Positions 57,661 to 64,000 of a DNA stretch of 64,000 nt are shown here, one piece after another. A program made the position numbers and the translations under genes. A model generated the notes under the pieces. That model saw nothing but the letters and a program-made list of their open reading frames with translations, searched no databases and had not been told where the DNA came from. The stretch comes from Paraescarpia echinospica (lineage: Eukaryota; Annelida; Polychaeta; Sabellida; Siboglinidae), in contig CM034533.1 of the NCBI GenBank assembly GCA_020002185.1, forward strand, positions 41,730,116-41,794,115. The letters run 5' to 3'. How positions within the stretch are numbered: the first letter of the stretch is position 1; each line of letters starts with the position of its first letter.

Positions 57661-58615
57661 ACTTTTTGGATGGACGCGTGCCTTGTTTTAGGTGAGCTCT
57701 GACGCGCCGTAGGTCAGAGCACTCTGATTGTGTAGAGAGCCATGCGGACATGCTCGTGAACGGAAGACGAGTGGAGCCGGATATGATATCTTCCACAGCA
57801 ACACTCATAACGACAGATTGTTCGATTTGCGATATGAAAGAACATATCTGGAAATGTGGTTCATGGCATTCCGGTGCGTTTCTGCTTGCGAAGTCGGATG
57901 GTATGTTTGATGAACCCGCCAGGTGACGCACTGTGACTTGGTATCGGGCGACAACTGACAGAAACGATGTCACGCGAGGGCTAGATGAAAATTCGCCACG
58001 GCATAGTTTGTCAATGGCCTGCACACACGGTTTGCTGTCGGTGAGTAGACACGGCTTCGACTTTGATTGTATGATGTACGGGCTGAAGTGTTTGACTGCT
58101 GCAGCAATGTCTAACGCTTCGATTTCGCAGGGTAGCAATGTAACTTGGTGTTTCTTTAGTTTGGCGCTGAAAAACCCGGCAAGACGGGTCTGTCCATTTC
58201 GCGAAATGTATAGTGTGGATCCGATGCCACGTTTGATAACCGAACCGTCGGTAACGATCCATAGTTGGTCACTGGGCCGCGGTAATGTGATCGATCTGTT
58301 GGTGGAGAGTGTGTTTTGGGCTACACGGAACGCCTCGCGGATGTCATCAGTCCATGTCAATGTCTCCTGTGATTTCATGCCCGCAATGTTCGACTCGAGG
58401 GGTGCAAGTACTTTGGAACACTGAGAGATGACGCGTCCCAACACTTTATATGCTCCAACGAAGGAACGAAGTCCCAGAACGGTTTGTGGCGGTGTGCACG
58501 ATGCCAGAGTAGCGATGCGGTGAGGACTGGCATGTAGTGTACCTTCTGACCACACCCAGCCTAGGATGGTCGTTGATTTGGGGCAAACCCTGGTCTTCTT
58601 TGCTGAAAGTCGCAT
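57659..58615 (-). pseudogene. Gypsy RT thumb/connection and RNase H
   Basis: RLSAKKTRVCPKSTTILGW ends the RT. RNase H follows with LWIVTDGSVIKRGIGSTLY, CEIEALDIAAAV, LLTDSKPCVQAI and NIPSDFASRN, giving the D-E-D-D set. It is one frame away from the RT body; the shift lies near 58600. Confidence 0.9.
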
Positions 58616-60204
58616 CGAGCAAGGGCATCAAGGACACGACTCCAGTTGTCTAGTAGTTCTTGTGGCGAGTTGCCCCCGCAGTACAAATCGTCAGCCAACT
58701 TGGCGACGACGCCCTCTTGTAACAGATCACCAAAGACTCGGCACATGAGTTCTTCCAATGCCGTCTCAGAGCCGGGCATGCCCATGGCACATCGTGTGTA
58801 CACGAGAACTCCACGAAAGGGTGTCGCAACTCCGCAGTATTTGAGTGAGTCCTTCGATAGAGGGATCTGATAGAATGCATTCGTCAAGTCTGATACAACG
58901 ATGTACTTCCAGCAAGCTATGGATCTTAGTGTCGAATCCACGTCTGGCATGAGAGAAGGCTGCGGTTTGCTATAACGTCCTACTTCCGTGAAGGCAGTGA
59001 CGAGTCGTGATCCTCCATTAGCTTTGCGTACGAGAAAGGATGGGTTAAGGTATTCGACCACCACCCCGATATCTTCTGGACGACGGAATACACCGGCCGC
59101 CTCCAAATCATCAAACTTTTCCTGAAGTTCGACGAGTTTGTCGCGAGCGTATTGCGGACATCTCCCCTTTCGCTGCGGGGGTTGGACTGGTCCCATGTTT
59201 ACAGTTGCTGTGAATGGGCCCGCATGCCCGTTGTATCCTACGATTTTCGAGTTGAACACGGTGTCAAATTGTTGATGCAGATTGCGGAACTGGTTGCGCA
59301 AGTCGTCAGACAAGAGGTTGCCACTGTCTAGTTCGATAGTGTCTGGAAATTGCACGTCTGCTGCGTGTGTGCTTGTGTTTTTGATTACGATGTCTTCCAC
59401 GTAGTTGGTGTCACATGCTGTGGTACCACGCACTTGGCAAAATTGCTCGTTGCGTCCTATTTTCAAGGGATGTGAACACGTGTTTAGTAAACGGATTTTG
59501 TCCCCGACTGCCTCGACAATGGCAGGTTGGGGCCAATCTTGGTAGTGCAATGTTGACTTATGATCGTTACGAGGTTCGATCGCCACTACAAGATCGTCGA
59601 GTGCTGATGGAATAGACCGTTCTATGTAGGCGCCTGGCCAAACAGTAGTGGACGCGGGTGGCGCACGCAACACGTAGGCCTGCGCTCTGCGAATCGTGTG
59701 ATATTGGGAACGGTTGACGTTCTCCATCCCGTAGTGTGTCACAGTTTCGTCAATGCTGATCTGATTTTTGGCGGGACGAACGGATATGTCATTGGTTGTC
59801 ATGAATGGTGTTCCCGCAAGTACATCGACATCCAAGTCTTTAACGACAAGGGCATCGAGATGTAGGCCAAGATTATCCCGCGATAACACGAGCCTTGTTT
59901 CTCCGACTACATTGAGTGGGGTTACACCATCAGCTTGTCTTGCGAGCTGGGAGCTTTTGGTGATTTTTGCACCAATTTACCTGGCCACCGTCTCTCTAAT
60001 CATGTTGGTTTCGGCCCCAGTGTCGAGGGTAAGACGTATTGGGTGGTGACGATGGAACGCCTTGAAGAATGGAGACTGTTTCGTATTTACGCGACAAGTC
60101 ACCAACACTTTTTGTACGTCATTGACGTAGCCGTCATTCACCGGTGGTTCCTCGTCTCCGCTGTCTTCGCAGTTTAGTCCTGTCACGTTGCGTGCCTTAG
60201 TCAT
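58561..60204 (-). pseudogene. Gypsy protease and reverse transcriptase
   Basis: Protease: IRLTLDTGAETNMIRETVA, then a TAA stop, then the same frame onward with VVGETRLVLS and the VLAGTPFM flap-end motif. RT: LNPSFLVRKANGGSRLVTA, KYIVVSDLTNAFYQIPLSK, VYTRCAMGMPGS and AKLADDLYCGGN (the YxDD box as LADD). The single internal stop lies at about 59974-59976. Confidence 0.9.
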
Positions 60205-60356
60205 TGTCATAATGCCGTCCCATTATAATTCCGACGCACTAATTACAGGGACAATCATTCGACGAGACACCTCGTAGCTCCCGGTTATTCCGCCCGTTGG
60301 CCTGTATATTTTCGTGTTTAATAAAGCCTACGTTTACCCATACACGTTACATTACA
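60205..60356 (+). repeat. 5' LTR, copy 2
   Basis: 152 bp, near-identical to the three other LTRs of the family in this window (for example CCGCCCGTTGG for CAGCCCGTTGG). Confidence 0.9.
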
Positions 60357-60535
60357 TGGTGTCTGAAGCGGTTTGCGGGTGAGTTAAGCGCAATATGCAT
60401 TAACTTACTCAGCGAAAAAAGTTATAACGTACGGCAACATCGACGAAAAGCGACATTGTCGTCGCGAAATCGAACACACGACAAGTCCGTCGCTACGCCA
60501 AGACAGCGCTACGCCTACAGCTACGTTGAGCCAAC

Positions 60536-61290
60536 ATGGCAAAATTCGACCCGCCAGCGAAGTTTTCGTTCAAGCCGAGTGAATGGTTGGAGTGGGTCGA
60601 GGAATTCGGGCGATTTAGAACGGCGACTAAGCGACATAAAGAAGACGGCGAAGTCCAACGCGACTCGTTACTGTATGCTTATGGGTAGTCGTGAGGCGAA
60701 TCGCATCTTTCGTACCTTGACGTTCGTGTCGCCTGAAACAGATACAGATTACGCCACGTTGGTGACAAAGTTAACGGAGTATTTCATCCCGAAGAGAAAT
60801 ATCATCCACGAACGCTGCATATTCCAAGACAGAGTGCAGCATTCATCTGAGTCTATCGAAGAATTCGTACGAGACCTGCAAACATTGGTGTTGCTATGTG
60901 GCTATGCGGACACGAATGAGATGGTCAGAGACCGTTTTGTGATGGGCATCAATGACTCGTCAGTGAAACAAAAATTGCAGTTGTGTACAGAGCTCAGTCT
61001 CGACAAGGCTGTAACTATTGCTCGCCAAAATGAGCAAGTAAAATCGCAAATGCGTGAACAAGTACACACCATTCAAGTGAATGAACATTGTAGCCGAAGC
61101 AAAGATGAGTGCTCGGCACACTAAACAACGTCCATACTCGTCGCGCACAAAAGACATGCGTCAAACGTGCGACCGCTGTGGTTACGCGCGACACGGTCGC
61201 GAGGGAAAGTGTCCGGCTTTGGGGCAAAAATGCAAGATCTGCAATGTCAGGGATCACTGCCTCTGTCTGTCGTTCGAAGCGAAGTACGAC
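60536..61290 (+). pseudogene. gag of LTR element copy 2 (frameshifted)
   Basis: ATG at 60536 with the same MAKFDPPAKFSFKPSEWLE start. A one-base insertion (GCTTATGGG) at about 60680 and small changes near 61090 and 61255 break the frame at places different from copy 1. The stretch FVSPETDTDYATLVTKL to QLCTELSLDKAVTIARQ is open. The zinc knuckle lies near 61160-61250. Confidence 0.85.
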
Positions 61291-62572
61291 CTTTGAACCA
61301 CGTTCATCGCACGAAGTGAAAAGCGACACTGCAGAATCGTTTCTCGGCGCCATCGAACAGAGTTGGCCCGCGACCAAGGATCGTCTAACTGAGATACGAA
61401 TCGAGACGTCACGCGATCCGACAATGAAATCACTTTTCGACTTCATCAAGAATGGGTGGCCGCGTCACGAACGATCGGTCCCACAAACGGTAAGAGAGTA
61501 CCATCGTGAGAGAGCAGCACTATCAGCCGTCGACGGAGTAGTCGTGTATAAACTGCAGATCGTGATACCTGCAACAATGCGCAACGACATACTTCACAGG
61601 CTACACGAGTCCCACCAGGGTGTTTCGAAGTGCCGAGAACGAGCAGCAGGCGCCGTCTGGTGGCCGGGAATCAGCCGAGACATCACAGCGTTCGTCGAGC
61701 ATTGCCAAACATGCCGACGGAACAGGCCGTCACAGCGCGAGCAACCTCTGCGCCCTGTCGAAATCCTAAAACGACCGTGGGAGAAGATCGCAATGGACAT
61801 ATTCACGTTCGAGCGCAAGGACTACTTGGTGGTCATTGACTACTATTCACGCTGGATAGAAATTAAGAAGCTGACCAGCCTAACGTCTGACAGTGTGATT
61901 ACTCGTCTCAAGGCTATCTTCACCACACACGGCATTCCGGACATCGTCGTGTCAGACAACGGCCGACAATTTATTTCGTATGAATTCTGTCGGTTTGCCA
62001 AATCGTGGGGGTTCATACAACAGACAACGAACCCATATTTCGCACAGGAGAACGGCATGGCAGAGCGAGCTGTGCAGACAGCGAAACGTCTGCTCCTCCT
62101 TGACGACCCGGCGATCGGCCTACTGAACTATCGGGCGTCGCCTCATAGCGCGATTGGCGTGTCGCCTGCAGAGGCCTTGATGGGTCGCCAACTCGCCACG
62201 AGATTGCCAGTCATCAATCAACAACTGCAACCATGTCATGGCTGCGACGCAGACATTCGCGAGTCTGATCGCAAGGCAAAGGCGATCTACAAACGTAATT
62301 ACGACAAACGCCACGGCGTGCGCAGTCTGTCTCCTTTGCAAATTGGTGACCGAGTTTTGCTAAAACTCGACAACGAGAAGTCGTGGTCTCAGCCAAGCAC
62401 CGTCATTCGAAGTGACCCGATGAACCGGTCATATATCGTCAGGACGGAGGATGGCATCGACTATCGGCGAAATCGACGACATCTTCAGGGTGTGTCATAC
62501 GTCGCCCTGATGACGAGGCGCCAGAGTCGACCGACGACATCCCCGCTGCGCCCGACGCACCGCTCGCGGTGA
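61260..62572 (+). CDS. Integrase of LTR element copy 2 (open)
   Basis: One open frame from the linker after the gag knuckle to the stop at 62570-62572, about 430 residues. It holds the zinc domain (HRLHESHQ, CQTCRRN), the DD35E core (MDIFTFERKD, VVSDNGRQF, GMAERAVQTAK) and the C-terminal SH3-like part (IGDRVLLKL). All catalytic residues are present, unlike copy 1, which has a nonsense change. It would need gag frame continuity, or another source of gag, to be useful. Confidence 0.88.
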
Positions 62573-62672
62573 ACGCCCTAGCTACGTCGCAGACGCACAC
62601 CAGATGTGGACGGATGGTCATCCCGCCAATGCGATTTAGATAGTGTGTTCTTTTTATGTTTACGAAGGGAGA

Positions 62673-62824
62673 TGTCATAATGCCGTCCCATTATAATTCC
62701 GACGCACTAATTACAGGGACAATCATTCGACGAGACACCTCGTAGCTCCCGGTTATTCAGCCCGTTGGCCTGTATACTTTCGTGTTTAATAAAGCCTACG
62801 TTTACCCACACACGTTACATTACA
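62673..62824 (+). repeat. 3' LTR, copy 2
   Basis: 152 bp, preceded by the same purine tract GAAGGGAGA and followed by GTATCGTCTGCAAAGAGG, the LINE sequence seen after copy 1. Confidence 0.9.
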
Positions 62825-64000
62825 GTATCGTCTGCAAAGAGGATGTATTTTACAAGATTAGATATGTCACACATCTCACTAACGTATAGAATTAATAGTT
62901 TATGGCCAAAATTCGAATCTTGGGGGACACCACATGAAATACTGCGCACATCAGAATTATATTGTCAATAGACATAAATTGTTTTCATTTGTCTTCAAGA
63001 TAACTATTTAGTCAGTTGCATGCCACTTTCAAATATGTTTTCCATATCATCACAATGTGACAGTACGTTATTTTCTTTCACGGTGTTATTCTCATCTTGT
63101 TTGATTGAACTTACCATTAAACTCTTCAAGAAGACGTTGATATGCACATACGTATGGATAAACTGTCAAAGTGAAAAATACACTACTTATTAAATAGATA
63201 CCACACGGATAACCATTCAAGATAATACACATCACGATTAGTTCTTATTATTGGAATGACCCAGCATCATAACACAAAAACATAAATTTGGTTAATCGAA
63301 AGGATGTATACTGACATTTCTTATTTAGTTGTTGTTACCCGTTGTGAAAGGTGTATTGTGTCGGTCTTGTGCAAGAAACACTGTTACTTTGAGAAACGCG
63401 TCTAGCACTATGTGAAATATCACGTTTGTATCACCGCCTGGCTGTGGACAGGAGAATGTGCGTACCTACTTCGTCTTACCAGTCATTTAAAAGTCACAAC
63501 ATTCACCGCACTACATATATGTCTCTCACATTTATTGAATTTATTATAGTAGGCCCTGCAGCTATTCACCCCATACAAAGTCAAACACCTACACAGCGAC
63601 CGCGCCTATTTCGAAGCCACGTTTATAAAGTTCAGCATTACGGAATGCCGCGTTTGAGTCATGTGTAGCCCTATTGTTTTGTTTGTGTTTGTGACGAATA
63701 AAGTCTCTTGCGCATAGCAGAAGAAAAACGTTCACAAAATCAAACCATCATAACTATGGTACATGTACACATGCATGTATACACATGCATGCATGCCTGC
63801 GTGCATTCACACAAACGCAATCAAGCACACATGCACCCACGCGCACACACAGGCACACAAACGCACAGACACACACACACGCGCATGCATGCATGACGTC
63901 ACATGTACATACATACACACATACACACATATATACATACATACATGCATGCATACATACATACACACATACATACTTACACACATATACATACATACAT
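62825..64000. repeat. Duplicate of the 31945-33109 flank
   Basis: The LINE RT piece (minus strand) and the following non-coding stretch match 31945-33109 with only a few substitutions and small indels, up to the window edge. The match continues into the ACAT/CA microsatellite block. Confidence 0.95.
63759..64000. repeat. ACAT/CATG/CA microsatellite block, second copy
   Basis: Same block as 32875 onward, with one extra CACATA unit near 63915. Runs off the window. Confidence 0.9.

Larger units (their letters stand above)
55973..60204 (-). mobile_element. Truncated Ty3/Gypsy retrotransposon (PR-RT-RH-IN, no gag)
   Basis: On the minus strand it holds protease, reverse transcriptase, RNase H, integrase and a Pro-rich C-terminal part, a purine tract and a probable 3' LTR. 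It is cut at its 5' side exactly where the plus-strand LTR of copy 2 begins (60205), so gag and the 5' LTR are missing. One in-frame stop and at least three frameshifts make it inactive. The RT motif LADDLYCG and the RNase H and integrase style differ from those of the plus-strand element, so it is another lineage. Confidence 0.85.
60205..62824 (+). mobile_element. Non-autonomous Ty3/Gypsy-like LTR retrotransposon, copy 2
   Basis: Same structure as copy 1: LTRs at 60205-60356 and 62673-62824 (152 bp each), the same primer-site-like and purine tracts, gag then integrase, and no PR/RT/RH. The 5' flank ends GTCAT and the 3' flank begins GTATC, so it has no matching target-site duplication. The whole 3' flank is that of copy 1. 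Confidence 0.9.

Noticed and set aside
60297..60540. Start of the 275-codon plus-strand ORF within the LTR and leader
   Set aside because: The frame before the gag ATG at 60536 is LTR and leader sequence; the frame joins gag only after a frameshift in this copy.
1..64000. CRISPR arrays, bacterial operons, rRNA genes
   Set aside because: Introns, LINEs, SINEs and eukaryotic transposons show nuclear animal DNA; the tandem repeats seen have no spacer pattern of CRISPR type.

Overview
The window is metazoan nuclear DNA. It has spliced genes with GT-AG introns, long introns and intergenic spacers, L2/CR1-type LINE fragments, tRNA-derived SINEs, MITEs, pogo and MULE transposase remains, Ty3/Gypsy elements and extensive (CA)n, (TC)n and ACAT microsatellites. 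A marine invertebrate, perhaps a mollusc or other lophotrochozoan, fits this mix, but that is inference and the species cannot be read from the sequence. There is one 1000-base assembly gap (41313-42312). No prokaryotic operon, CRISPR array or rRNA gene was seen.

The one clear cellular gene is on the minus strand at 10741-23265. It has 13 coding exons whose phases all agree, giving an 828-residue glycoside hydrolase family 65 protein of the PGGHG/ATHL1 type (protein-glucosylgalactosylhydroxylysine glucosidase or acid-trehalase-like). Unlike the soluble human enzyme it begins with a signal-anchor-like segment and has seven N-glycosylation sequons, so it looks like a secretory-pathway protein. 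The catalytic-type motif usually written GPDE reads GPDD here. Its introns hold SINEs and short repeats, and exon 6 lies between direct and inverted repeats.

The rest is mainly mobile DNA. 1-8 kb: a CR1-like LINE tail, a foldback structure (about 1.0-2.9 kb) and a terminal-inverted-repeat (TIR) element (5703-7472). 21.8-23.6 kb: quasi-palindromes and a (TC)n(TA)n tract. 25.4-27.3 kb and 42.6-44.4 kb: two copies, in opposite orientations, of a long foldback element bounded by TTAA, with a tRNA-like sequence in each arm. 27.6-32.1 kb: LINE fragments, one split at the reverse transcriptase ADD motif by a small LTR retrotransposon with 152-bp LTRs. 33.5-36.2 kb: a tandem duplication, one copy of which carries a 399-bp MITE. 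37.0-39.5 kb: a decayed pogo/Tigger transposon with a C-terminal PHD finger. 47.5-55.9 kb: a 30-bp palindrome, LINE tails, a hAT-like MITE, a three-exon MULE-type zinc-finger/transposase remnant, an internally duplicated L2 fragment and an 808-bp MITE.

The last 8 kb is composite. A minus-strand Gypsy element (55973-60204) has its 3' LTR and decayed pol but no gag. It meets, head to head, a second copy (60205-62824) of the plus-strand LTR element. Both plus-strand copies encode gag and integrase but lack protease, reverse transcriptase and RNase H at the same join, so they look non-autonomous. The second copy shares copy 1's downstream flank to the window end but not its upstream flank, and it lacks a matching target-site duplication, which points to a recombined duplication.
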